A DNA stretch of 64,000 nt, from the NCBI RefSeq assembly GCF_963583255.1, contig NC_084817.1, positions 20,975,837-21,039,836 of the forward strand, written 5' to 3'. Position numbers and translations under genes: made by a program. This stretch comes from Pyrus communis (taxonomy: Eukaryota; Streptophyta; Magnoliopsida; Rosales; Rosaceae). Every line of letters begins with the position of its first letter. Position 1 is the first letter of the stretch. The notes below the pieces were generated by a model, which was not told the DNA's origin, ran no database searches, and saw only the letters and a program-made list of their open reading frames with translations. This document shows positions 1-10,583 of the stretch, in pieces.

Positions 1-994
1 AACTGTTGATAATTCTTTGGTGATCTTGCTTTTATATGTTGATGACATAATCATAACAGGGAGTGCTACACATGTTATCACTAAAGTCATTTGATCCCTT
101 GCTAAGGAGTTTGAAATAAAAGATTTGGGACCCTTTCACTACTTTCTGGTGATTCAAATTGTGCAGAATAAGGATGGCTTGTTTCTTTCCCAAGATAAGT
201 ATGTTACTGATCTCTTAACTAAGTCCAACATGCTATTATCCAAACCTTGTGCTACCCTATGTTTGCCATACAATAGACTGCTCACAGATGATAGAAAGCC
301 GTACAATAATCCTTCATTGTATAGGAGCTTGGTTGGTGCCCTACAATACTTGACATTTACTAGATCGGACATTGCTTTTGCAGTGTATCAGGTCTGTCAA
401 TTTATGCAAAGACCAATGGAATCACATTTTGTGGCTGTAAAAAGGATCCTCTGGTACGTAAAGGCCACTCGAGGTTGTGGTATTCAATATGTCTGAGGCC
501 CTCTTGATATAACTGCATATAGTGATGCAGATTAGGCTGGAGATCTTAATGATCGAAGGTCAACTACTGGAATGGTGGTGTTCTTGGGTTCTAACCCTAT
601 TTCATGGATGTCCAAGAAACAAAACACCGTATCTAGATCATCAACGGAGGCTGAATATCGGGCACTATCTACTACAGCTGCTGAACTGGATCGGATCAAG
701 TCTCTTCTACATTTTCTCCAAATTCCGATTATTGAGAAACCCCTCCCCTTTTGTGACAATCTGTCTACAATAGCCTTAAACTGTAATCCTATTCAACACC
801 AACGCATAAAACACATTGAGGTTGATGTTCATTTTGTTCGCGAAAGGGTGGCAACACAGCAACTACAGGTGCACTTCATGTCTTCCACTGAGCTGTTTAC
901 GGATATACTTACCAAAGGGCTTTCTGCACCTATTTTCCGGACTCATTGTGCCAATCTTAGGCTTAATTTCTTTGCTCATGAGCTTGAGGGGGGA
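1..994 (+). pseudogene. Ty1/copia polyprotein, 3' end (RT C-terminus and RNase H), decayed
   Basis: This is the end of a copia-type pol gene, entering from the left edge of the window. The reverse-transcriptase catalytic YVDD is at 35-46. It is followed in the same frame by the usual copia block (LGPFHYFL near 125) and an RNase H domain with the [12 protein letters not shown] signature near 630-670. The C-terminus, ending EGGC, stops at 1000, just inside the LTR. The frame is broken by stop codons at 92-94 and 494-496 and by a TAG near 533-535 that replaces the tryptophan of the family's ADWAG motif, so no functional enzyme is made. The upstream gag, protease and integrase lie outside the window. 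A purine-rich tract (985-994) directly before the LTR is the expected polypurine primer. Family assignment is firm; the element's age is not known. Confidence 0.93.
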
Positions 995-1240
995 TGTTAG
1001 GAGTATTAAGATCATATGGCTGTGAATTAGACATGCGTCAAGAGATTAAAGAAGTTAGTTAAAGTTTGTTATTGTGTAGCTTAGTGTGAGCTACCAATAC
1101 AAACTATATAAACCTTGTAACCATCATTTGTAACTAATAAGAAAGATAATACGTTTTTAGAAATTCTCTTCTCCCTCTAACTCTCAATCTTCTTTTCTTC
1201 TTCTCTCTTTCTACATAACTATCTTCATCAACATTCTTCA
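995..1240 (+). repeat. 3' LTR of the Ty1/copia element
   Basis: The LTR begins TGTTAG directly after the polypurine tract that follows the pol stop region. It contains a TATA-like ACTATATAAACC near 1105-1117 and a pyrimidine-rich end, as plant copia LTRs do. The right border is uncertain: the last TG..CA-compatible end is either about 1232 (CAACA) or 1240 (TTCTTCA). The sequence from about 1250 rightward matches 23.77 kb, so the LTR must stop before that point. The 5' LTR is outside the window. Confidence 0.8.
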
Positions 1241-1249
1241 ATGGTTTAC

Positions 1250-1695
1250 AATTTTGATTTAGTCTGCAAAACTAATTATCTATAAGATAAAGTATTCAAT
1301 TCTCTAATATGCTTCTTGTTTTATTCATTGATTTTAATATTTAATTTGTTTGTTTATCTTAATTTTTGATCATCATTATGATTGCTTACAAATTATATGA
1401 CCAAAGTTGTAGTACACATTATGCCTAATCTTGGTTGACATGTGAATGAATAAAGACAATGATATGCATACATCCTGCCATGTATTTTGTATGGTTATTG
1501 AAGTTTTCTTGTATGTTATTGACTCTTAATTTGCAATCGAATTTATACATCCTAGTTAGGTTTTAGATTATGAGAATTTGATCATAACCACACATCATAT
1601 GGCTGATCACACATATGTAAAACAAACTGTAGAGGCAGGTGGTAGTTGAATATAACTTAACTTAATAAACATAGAATTGGCTTTGTAATGGCGAA
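1250..1695 (+). repeat. Dispersed repeat shared with 23.77-24.2 kb
   Basis: This stretch aligns by eye, with scattered substitutions and small gaps, to 23768-24205. Both contain a GATAAAGTATTCAATTCTC-type block, a CATATGTAAAAC-type block and an AATAAACATA(G)AATT-type block in the same order. No coding frame is visible. It may be an old LTR remnant or the outer flank of the duplicated segment that starts at about 1692. The copia LTR abuts it on the left, so the copia element probably inserted into it or removed its left part. Confidence 0.7.
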
Positions 1696-3030
1696 CTCGA
1701 GATCCCTAGTCCATCCCCATTTCCTCTAAAATAGTATACCATTTACCGTTATTTTCTTCTTGCATTTTAAGATGTTTTATCATGCATATAATGATACAAA
1801 TTTCCATTTCTATTTCAGAGAAAGAACAATAGTGTTAAAAAAAGGATAGCTTCGACATCGGTGTTTAAGTCTTTTTTTCCAACTTATTGTGTTCTGAGTT
1901 CAAAATTTCTCTTTTTTTTTTTTTTTATGTAGATTACAGTAAATTATCATTTGCAATTAAAAAAAGTTAACGATAACTGGATTTGGAGCACCTTGCCTAA
2001 ATGATGCCCCACGCTTGACAACACATCCACGTCACTTTACAAACTTATCCAAATTGGAGACAACGGACATTTTCAAAACTCAGCTTAATTACAACCGAGA
2101 CAACGTATGAATCAAACGAAAATAAAAATATATGTTTTCATCTAATTAATGTATAGCACTGAAATAGTCTCACTTATTGATGGAAGATAATAAGAGAAGA
2201 AAATAATCTCACCCATTAATTTAGTACTGAAAAATAATCTCACCCAGTGATTTAGTACTGAAATGCTATGTGGTTAGTCTAAGGGGATAAGAGAAGAAAA
2301 TTTCCTTCACGTAGAAGCTAACTAGAATAATGAGTCTCCAGCAAGAAGAAAATAGAAGCCATGCAGCACCCTGATTAGACGTACTTTGTAGTTGGGACAA
2401 GTCACAAAATAGGGTTGGTGAATCCATATACACGATGAATATATACGGAAGCATGCTTACATACAAAAATGATAGTAAAGTTTTCTTTCCATAAAGGATA
2501 AAGTTAACCTGCATCTGATCCTCATCAGGATTACAGAAGAAAGAAAATTTAAAGGAGAAGGATTATCTCTCTTCTCTTCTTTCTCTTCTTATTTGAACGG
2601 TTACGATTAAGTCACGTAAACATTTTATAGTGATTTTTTATGGAGACAAAAAGACAAAAAATAAAGTATGACAGGAGGGGATGAAAGAAGATGAGAATAG
2701 AAAGGGAGAGAATCATATTGCAAATTTAAAAGGGAGAATGAATCAGTAAAGTACCATTTCCACTCTTAGATAATAAAGCAATCAATGAAAGTGATCTATT
2801 ATCTTATATATCCAATAAAAGGTGGGGAAGAGAATATACTGAATTGGTTTAATGTCACATTCGCATTTCGTTCTAATAAAGCAAAGATACGCGTAAAGTT
2901 TTTTAAGACATAATGTTATACTATTAAATTAGAAAGTCACATAACGATGAACTCGTTACTTGTAAGTTGAAGAACTTACAAAGTTACACTAATATTTTCT
3001 GAGGTTTAAGAACATACACTAACATTCTGA

Positions 3031-4022
3031 GGGGCCGTTTGTTTGCCCTCACTAAAATTCATTGGACTAGACAGGACTAAGGTTTAGTCCAGTCCCAAAT
3101 TTGTTCCCAGCAGGGATTAGATTTAATGAGACTAAGTCTCACTCGCGTAAACTAAATCATGGGCTAGCTGGTCTTAGCGAAGCCCCCCAAAAACCATGGG
3201 ACTAGCTAAGACTATCCTCTCTCTCTCTCTCGTCCTCGTCATGCTCAACGACCACTCCCGACAAACTCCTCGTCATCTCCAATCACTTAGATCAATCATT
3301 AACTTTCTGATTTGACTCTCTTTCAGATCCATTTCACAACCAACTTTCATATAAAATATACCAAATTGAAGCTGGGAGTGACAATATTACGATTCTACTT
3401 GAATCAAGGCCAAAGGTGGTCGAATATGGCAAGAAAATGGCCTAGAATTCTCGGCCTGTTTAGGCTTCTTCGAATCCATGACAGATGCGAGCATGCAAAG
3501 CTAAGATCTTAATCCAGGGATGGTAAGGAATTTTTCGGCGGTGCTAACTTCATCCAATTCAACGAGAGTTGGCTGGAAAACAAGTTGGGAAACCTATAAC
3601 TCGTAGGGAAAAATGGAGCCGTGAGGTTCCATTCAAACAGCGCATAGCTAGAGAGGGAGGGAAGACAGAGAAATAGAGACTGGAATCGATAAAGGGTTTG
3701 ACTGGGAATGAGAGAGAGATAGGAATCGAGAGGTTTGGGAGGAAAAAAAAAGGGAGAGGGTGGGACGAAGAACTGAGAGAAGAGGGAGAGAGTGGGACGG
3801 AAATGGTAGGAAAAGATGGAGAAAAAGATAAGATCATAATAAAATATTAATAATTTTTAGATTAAATAATATAATATTAGAATTTCTTACGATCCAGTTT
3901 CTTAGTCCAACACTGCACCAAACATTTCACTAAGTTAATCCAATTTAGTCTAGTCTAAGCCAGTCTAGCTTAGTCCTTAAAGCTAGTCTAGTCCCAGACA
4001 GTCCGGTGCAACAAATGCACCC
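3031..4022. mobile_element. Non-autonomous PIF/Harbinger-like element in copy A
   Basis: The 992-bp insertion is absent from the matching point of copy B (near 11470-11480), which reads as an empty site. The ends are imperfect inverted repeats: GGGGCCGTTTGTTTG on the left and GGGTGCATTTGTTGC on the complement of the right end, followed by related TGGACTAGACAGG and GGGACTAGACTAG blocks. The flanking 3-bp duplication is TGA/TAA, close to the TWA target of PIF/Harbinger elements. The interior is CT/GA-rich with no transposase, so movement would need an enzyme supplied in trans. Confidence 0.82.
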
Positions 4023-5145
4023 TAAGGTTTTAACTCACTTTCACCTCACCCCTTTAATGAAAAAATTTCCCTTATAACTAATTTTATTTAAAAAATAAAA
4101 AAAAGCCTATAAATAAATAGAAAAATAAATCAAATTAAAAATTGCATTAAACATTTAAAAAAAAACAGCAAAACCTATGCATCTTCCTCTTCCCCTTGCA
4201 ATTTTTTTTCCCGACCACAAACCGTTTCCCCCACCAATTAACAACAAAACAGTTTTTCAATGACATCAGTAAAACATAGAACAAAACTGTTTTTCCAATT
4301 ATAAATTTTGGCAAGGCAAGAAAAACGAATATACAAACCAAACCACACAGAAAATATGTAATTGTCTTCTACTCGAAATTTCCAGTTATGTGAAATTGCA
4401 TCCACAAGGAACGATTGGGCTATCAACAACTATTACATCAGTCCTAGTGGGTTTTGAATTTGTACATAAAAAAAGAGCCAAATTATAGAATTCTTCTATT
4501 CAAGCAGTGACGATTTTAAAAGCATGGTGATTGAAAAATGGAGAGGTAGATGGTCGAGTAGTGATGATGATGAGCTCTTAATTTCATGGTAATTTTAATG
4601 GGTGATTAGTCTTTAGAAAAATAGAGTGAATTAGCTTGGCTAGCCAATTTAGGTTAATAATCATGATGCCTTCTTAAAATCTCATGAGAGAGAGAGTTTT
4701 GGTAAAATTTGGGGTATGGTTGGGAAAAAAAATATATGGGAGGAGGAGAAGAAGATGCCTAGGTTTTTTTTTCTTTTTCTTTTTTTCGTTTTTCTCTTTA
4801 TTAAAAAAGGATTTTGTTTTGTAGAAAAGTAATTTAAAGGGTAAATTTGTTCTTGAGGAGTTATGTGAAAGTGAATTAAAATTTAAAGCGTGTTAGTGTA
4901 CGTTGTAAAATCAAAGGGAGTTTTTTGAAAAATTGAAAACTTTGGGGAGTGTAATTAACTAGAATTATGGCAGACCTGATTTTTAATTAGGATGCATTTG
5001 GTTTTCGATTCGCATTCGCATATAAATCTCCAAGGTTACCTTATTGGTCGATACTCGATACCCTAGTACATATCGAATATCATTCACGTGAGTCTACCAA
5101 CCCCAACAACTACTGAAGAAAGAAGCACAATTTCTATGCAGTAAA

Positions 5146-5447
5146 AAGGATAATGCTAGGTGAGTGACATTTTACAATAGTGGTGGAAATGAGTTGGGCT
5201 CTTGCATGACGACACGAGTTCAAACTTCGTTAGTGGCTAATCTAATACATAATCTAACAAAATTTATCGTTTGACCCCCAAAAAAAGAAGATAATACTAG
5301 GGAGATCAAAATTTTAAATTATATTGTGTAAACTAAATGTTGTTGTTAATAATTGAATTATTAATTAAGTGTCGATTAACGTAATACACATCATACATCA
5401 TTGGTTTGCAAAGTTGGTTTAAAATTTTGATCTCTTTAGTATTATCC
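5146..5447 (+). mobile_element. SINE-like insertion nested in a small MITE (copy A)
   Basis: A MITE of about 160 bp (5288-5447) has inverted ends AGATAATACTAGGGAGATC and GGATAATACTAAAGAGATC. Its first bases are repeated upstream as GGATAATGCTAGG at 5148-5160, and between the two copies lies a 127-bp insert (5161-5287). The insert contains GAGTTCAAACTT, resembling a pol III B box, and ends in an A-rich tail after TTTGACCCCC. This is the expected form of a tRNA-derived SINE with a target duplication of about 14 bp. Copy B lacks the whole composite near 12635. The SINE call rests on box resemblance, tail and duplication only. Confidence 0.65.
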
Positions 5448-8400
5448 AAATTAAAAATAAAAGAAAAACAAATAGCATTAAAAGGCAATTTTTTCTAAAT
5501 TATAGGAAATTACAAAGCATTCTAAATTTTCAAGGAAATGTCGCTAAAACGGCAAAAAAAAAAAATTATTTTGCACTTCTCAAAAGTAAATTTTTGTTTT
5601 TTAATATAAAAATTTGGAGTGTAATATTATTTTTTTGGAACACCAATAACAGCAATTATTTTTTAAATGAACTATTATATCTTTCAAAATTGTTATAACA
5701 AAATCAATCACACAAAATCTGTTTTCTTATTAAAAGTAGTTGGCAGAGTCGTTAGAATCAACCGACGGATGAAAATGAAAAATGTGATAAATAATAGTAG
5801 GCTAGAAATATAAAGTTTGAAACTAACGGTTGTAAAAAACAAATTTAGTAAAAGTAGTGAGTGCATACAAATGGTTACCTGCAAAACCCTTTTTAAGAAA
5901 TGGTGAGATGTTATTGGCAGGATTGTGATTCTAGTTGGGAGCCGGTTGAGTACCATCGGACTATACACCCAATAACGGTGAGCAAATGGCTCCCTCATCG
6001 ATTAGCTATTTTGTGCATTTGCACGTGCAGGGTCTTTCAATCATATTTTGACATCTGCTATTCGCTCCCACGGGTTTGGATACATTATCAGATTATATGG
6101 ATGGATCCCACATCAACCGGGAGCCTGTAATTACATAGATTTGTTATAAATATGTGTTAATTTATTCAATGCTCACGAGGGCAATCCTAGAATTGTGTTT
6201 TACGCATGTCCAAGTTACATTCGTTCCGGAAGAAAGATATATAGAACTTAAGAGCTATTAGCTCTGGTGAAGTTTGTTTCAACTGTAATATCACCCATTT
6301 CATTTGCTTTTTATCTTCTGTAACCTCCTTTTCATTCTATAGTTTGTAGCTCTTTCGACATCCTTGCATGTTCTTTTACAAGTATGGGTTAAAGGTCTGG
6401 ATTGACAGACGAAAAACTATAGTTGTAAGTTCATATATGGAAGCAACAAAACAAAATGGAAGACATCATTTTTCTAGTTGCTTAATGAGTAATTGTAATT
6501 GGACGTATATTGTTCTAAATCTGAAAATTGATTTTAACATCTCAATAATCATTTTTATCATTTTTGTGGAGCAATTTTTTCAAATTTCATACACATTTTT
6601 AGAGTTTTGAATCCTGTAAGAATTAATTTTCATGATCATAAACTTGTCACATAATAGTGGATTCCACTTATTGAGCCCAGTGCGATGTTCTATGCATATT
6701 AAATAAATAATTCATTATCGGGGCACTTTTGGCGAAGCAGTCAATAAGAAAAAATCATCAACAATGAGTTATTATCAGTTTTATAATGAGTTGATAAGAG
6801 ATAATAATAACAACTCGTCTGCCACTCTGTCGTTAAGTTATATGTAGATCATATGTATATATATCCCCTTTACATAACATAAACTATCTAACACCCTGGA
6901 TCATTTCAAATATCATAATTTAGTTGCGAAAGGATAAATACATTGGGACAATCAACATCTAACAAGATAATATAAATATGTCAGTGGGTAAATATTATTG
7001 GATGCTCAATGTCCAATGGCGTAGAGTATTTATTCTTTAGTAAAGTAACAGAATAAGAAGTCAAAAAACAAGACATTGTTATGCAACTGAAAGTTCAAGG
7101 TCGATGGGAAAGGTATTGAAGAGAAAGGAAGGATTATAATTATTGATATTGAACCAATCAAACTTCTCAAGCAAGAAGACTAAAATACATGAATATTTAT
7201 TGAGATTTGTATATAAGTTTTGCTAATTACCAAGTGATTACCAGGTTTAGTATGGATAAAAGTACAGAAGCCATGACTCTTACCACTTATGGATAAGTCA
7301 TGTAATGTACTGTTGAATGATATTTTGGTGGGCATGAAACTGCAAGATATATTTGAAAGTGCCAACTTTGGAACTTGTTTTGTTTCTGGTGAGGGACAAA
7401 ATTAGCACTTGGCAGAGAGAATCAGGTGCTTCATATAGTTGTTAACAAAAAAAAGGAAAAAGAGGGTCGAGGTCAGTCAGGTGCTTTGGCAAAGTCAAGT
7501 TAAGTTGTGCTTGGAGACAAATCATGGGCGGAGCCAACTTCCTTTTCCGGAAACCTCATCTTTCTGGGAAAATAAAACGAAAGAGGAAACTTTGGCTTTC
7601 ATACGTCTGTTCGAGGCCCCATTCGATTCCCCACGTTTTACGTTCCTGACTCCTGACTCGTCCCACACCACACATATCATGGGAACTGGGGACTCGGGAT
7701 GCACGTGAGTTGTGACCTTCTTCTTTAGGTTGAATTTAAGTGGCAAATACACCCTTGAGCTTTTGGAAATTGACCAGGATATCCTCTTTTTTAGCAATTT
7801 GTGGAACTCGGCAGGGGCTGGTAGGGCTGGTATTTGATTCAGGTGGGAAAGGAAACATCCTAGTTGGATATGACGGTAACGATCATGCTAACTGCTTAGT
7901 TGATGATACAACTACATATTTACATTATAAGATGTGCCTTAAACGTGCTAGGTCATTTGAGTACTTCACCACTAAAGAAATACCCTGTCCTTTTTTGGAA
8001 CTTATGGGTCTACTTCTAGATCGATAGAGTAGCAAATCTATTCCACCGAAAAAGAAAAGGAGTTGCTAACCTCCGCACTCAAAGTTTGATTTCGAAACTC
8101 CCCTTCTTTGTTTTGCCTTATTGAAAAGGAAAAAAAAAATCAACTCTTTCAAATTAGCATGAATCATGTGCATATTTAAGCATACTATGGCAAACTTGAG
8201 TTCCCTAGTCCATCCCCATTTCCTCTAAAACAGTATATCATTTTGCCGTTATATTCTTCTTGCGTTTAAAGATGTTTTATCATGCATATAATAATACAAA
8301 TTTCCATTTCTATTTCAAAGAAAGCACAACAGTGTTAAAAAAAGGTTAGCTTCAGCACCGATGTTTATATCTTTTTCTTCAACTCACTATGCTTCGAGTT

Positions 8401-8914
8401 CAAAATTTTCTCTTTTTAGTATAAATTAGAGTAAAATATCGTTTGTGATTAAAAAATGAACGATAACTGGGTTTTGAGCACCATGCCTAAAATGATGCCC
8501 GACGCTTGACAACACATCCACGTCACTTTACAAACTTACTTAAATTAATTGGAGACAACGGACATTTTCAAAACTCTGCTTAATTACAACTGAGAAAATT
8601 AACATATGAATCAACGAAAATAAAAATGTGCGTTTTCGATCTAATGTATAGTACTGAAATAATCTCATCCATTGATGGAAGATAATAAGAAAAGAAAATA
8701 ATCTCACCCATTAATCTGATACTGAAAAATAATCTCACCCATTTATTTAGTACTGAAATACCATATGGTTAGTCTAGGGGGAGACGAGGAAAATTTCCAT
8801 CACATAGAAGCTAGCTAGAATAATGATCAGTTTCCAACAAGAAGAAAAAAGAAGATAGGACCCTGATTAGACATACTTTGTAGTTGGGACTACTGTTTAA
8901 AAAATTTGGTTTAG

Positions 8915-10583
8915 TGTCAAATTATTAGAGAGACGGGTCAAAGACCCACTTCTAACCACACCGATATTGTCCAAACTTGTTAATTATCATCTGCATATAA
9001 TCCGTTAGGTGGGGTTTTACCATAAAAGACCTTGGTATTAGTTGGAGGTGGGGTTAGGATATTTACACTCTTCTTTTCTTAGAGATACGGTCGATAGGGG
9101 ATATTTCAACACGTCCCGTCACGTGGGACCCAATTATTGGGTCACACGTGGGAGATCCACACATTGTCAACCACGCGGAGCCAAGGGGACCCACCCATCA
9201 CGTGGTAGTACAAGCCCGCTCCCTGGCTTTGATACCATGTTAAATTATCAAAGAGACGAGTCATAGGCCCACGTCCAACCACACCGATATTGTCTCCAAC
9301 TTATTAACCCTCAATGAACTTTTATACTTTTCTATTATATATTAAAAAAAAAAAAGAGTAAAGTACAAAAAAACTACCTCAACTATTGGTGTCACGACAC
9401 TTTCATACCTCATCTTTTAACATTGACAATGTCATACCTCATCTTTAGAATTTGATCCAATGTTATACCTTCCGTTACTTGGCCGTTTACTTTTCAGTTA
9501 AATGCTGACGTGGCTTGATTCGGGACCCACTTTCTATTAAAATATTATTAAAAACTAACAAAAATTGATTAAATATATGATAAAATAATAAAGAAAATTG
9601 TTAAAAAATTTTTTGAAAACCCATTTAACCCCACCCCCCCTGGCTGGAAGAAGAAGAAGAAAAAAAAAAAAAAAAAAAAAATCCCAAACCAACCCCCTGC
9701 AACCTAGAAAGAAGAAGGAGGAAGAAGAAGAGGAGGAAAAAGAAGGAGGAAAAATAAATAAATAAAAAAATAAAAAACCAACCCAACCCAACCTAGTTCC
9801 TCCCCCTAGAAAGAAGAAGAAGAGAAAAAAATAAATAAATATCCAAAGCGAACCCAGTTCGTCCCCCTCCCAAACCCAACCCCCTGCCAACCCCAAGTCC
9901 ACCACTCTCATCCATTCTCCACATCCTCTTCCGCACTCATCATCCACCTTCTCCACACACCCATCTTCCCGCCGACGGGATCCGGGTTTTTTTTTTTTTT
10001 TTTTTTTCCAGGTTGCAAAAGGGAGAAGAAGGGGTTGGGGGGGGGGGGGAAGACAAACTGAGGGTGGGTGCAGGGGAAGACAAATTGGAATTTTTTTTTT
10101 TGTTTTTGGGGGGGGGGAAGGGGGGGGGGGAAGAAAAGAAATGAGGGGGGAGGGGGAGGGACAAGTTGAGGGATTTTTTTTTTTTTTTTACTTTTCTTTA
10201 TTATTTTAATATTTAAAAAATATTAAATAATTTTTTTTTAGGTTTTAATAATATTTTAATAGAAGGTGGATCCCGAATTAAACCACGTCAGCATTTAACT
10301 GAAAAATAAATGGCCAAGTAACGGAAGGTATAACATTGGATCAAATTCTAAAGATGAGGTATGACATTGTCAATTTTAAAAGATGAGGTATGAAAGTGTC
10401 GTGACATCAATAATTGAGGTAGTTTTTTGTACTTTACCCAAAAAAACCTAAAAAGATTACCACGTGCACAATTTGTCAAGTGCGGAGTTTTATCAAAAAA
10501 AGTCTCGGTATTAGTGAGAGTGAGGTTCTGATATTTAAACTCTTCTTTTCTTGGAGATACGATCGATGTGGGATATTTCAACA
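8915..10583 (-). mobile_element. TRIM retrotransposon inside the hAT-like element
   Basis: Two related repeats of about 200 bp bracket a very short interior. The left LTR is 8915-9111, the interior 9112-9237 and the right LTR 9238-10583 (interrupted by the element at 9356-10439). Read on the - strand, each LTR begins TGTTGAAATATCCC. The - strand primer-binding site beside the right LTR, TGGTATCAAAGCCAGG (9222-9237), is nearly the initiator-tRNA-Met site of plant retrotransposons. There is no coding capacity, as is usual for terminal-repeat retrotransposons in miniature. The flanks TTTAG and CCTAG are a poor 5-bp duplication. The family name is not known to me. Confidence 0.82.
9356..10439. 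mobile_element. Long-TIR (MULE-like) non-autonomous element inside the TRIM LTR
   Basis: The first and last roughly 200 bp are near-perfect inverted repeats. The left end starts GAGTAAAGTACAAAAAA and the complement of the right end GGGTAAAGTACAAAAAA, and both continue through ACTACCTCAA and GTCACGACACTTTCATACC. It interrupts the right TRIM LTR, and the flanking A-tracts could be a 9-bp duplication but are low in complexity. Long TIRs without a transposase fit Mutator-like derivatives. The interior is extremely biased, with A-runs, GAAGAAG purine tracts and G-runs near 10040-10050 and 10110-10160. Frames here are low-complexity shadows. Confidence 0.8.

Larger units (their letters stand above)
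1692..8185. repeat. Tandem segmental duplication, copy A
   Basis: Copy A aligns almost throughout with copy B (8186-17765) in the same order and orientation. The shared start is the block containing CCCTAGTCCATCCCCATTTC (near 1708 and 8202). The shared end is the block containing CCCCTTCTTTGTTT (near 8100 and 17730). After subtracting the insertions private to each copy, both are about 5 kb. No conserved reading frame runs through either copy, so this is duplicated non-coding DNA. Insertions private to copy A are a Harbinger-like element at 3031-4022 and a SINE/MITE composite at 5146-5447. Confidence 0.88.

Noticed and set aside
3559..3837. 92-codon - strand frame
   Set aside because: Ser/Pro/Leu-rich shadow of a GA-rich tract inside the Harbinger-like element.
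7740..8027. Similar frames at 7740-8027 and 17183-17482 in both duplication copies
   Set aside because: Shared only because the DNA is duplicated; the starts need GTG, the frames diverge and end differently, and no motif is visible.
9555..10164. Open frames of 74-133 codons on the - strand
   Set aside because: Made of Gly, Phe, Ser and Pro runs from purine and homopolymer tracts inside the long-TIR element; no coding character.
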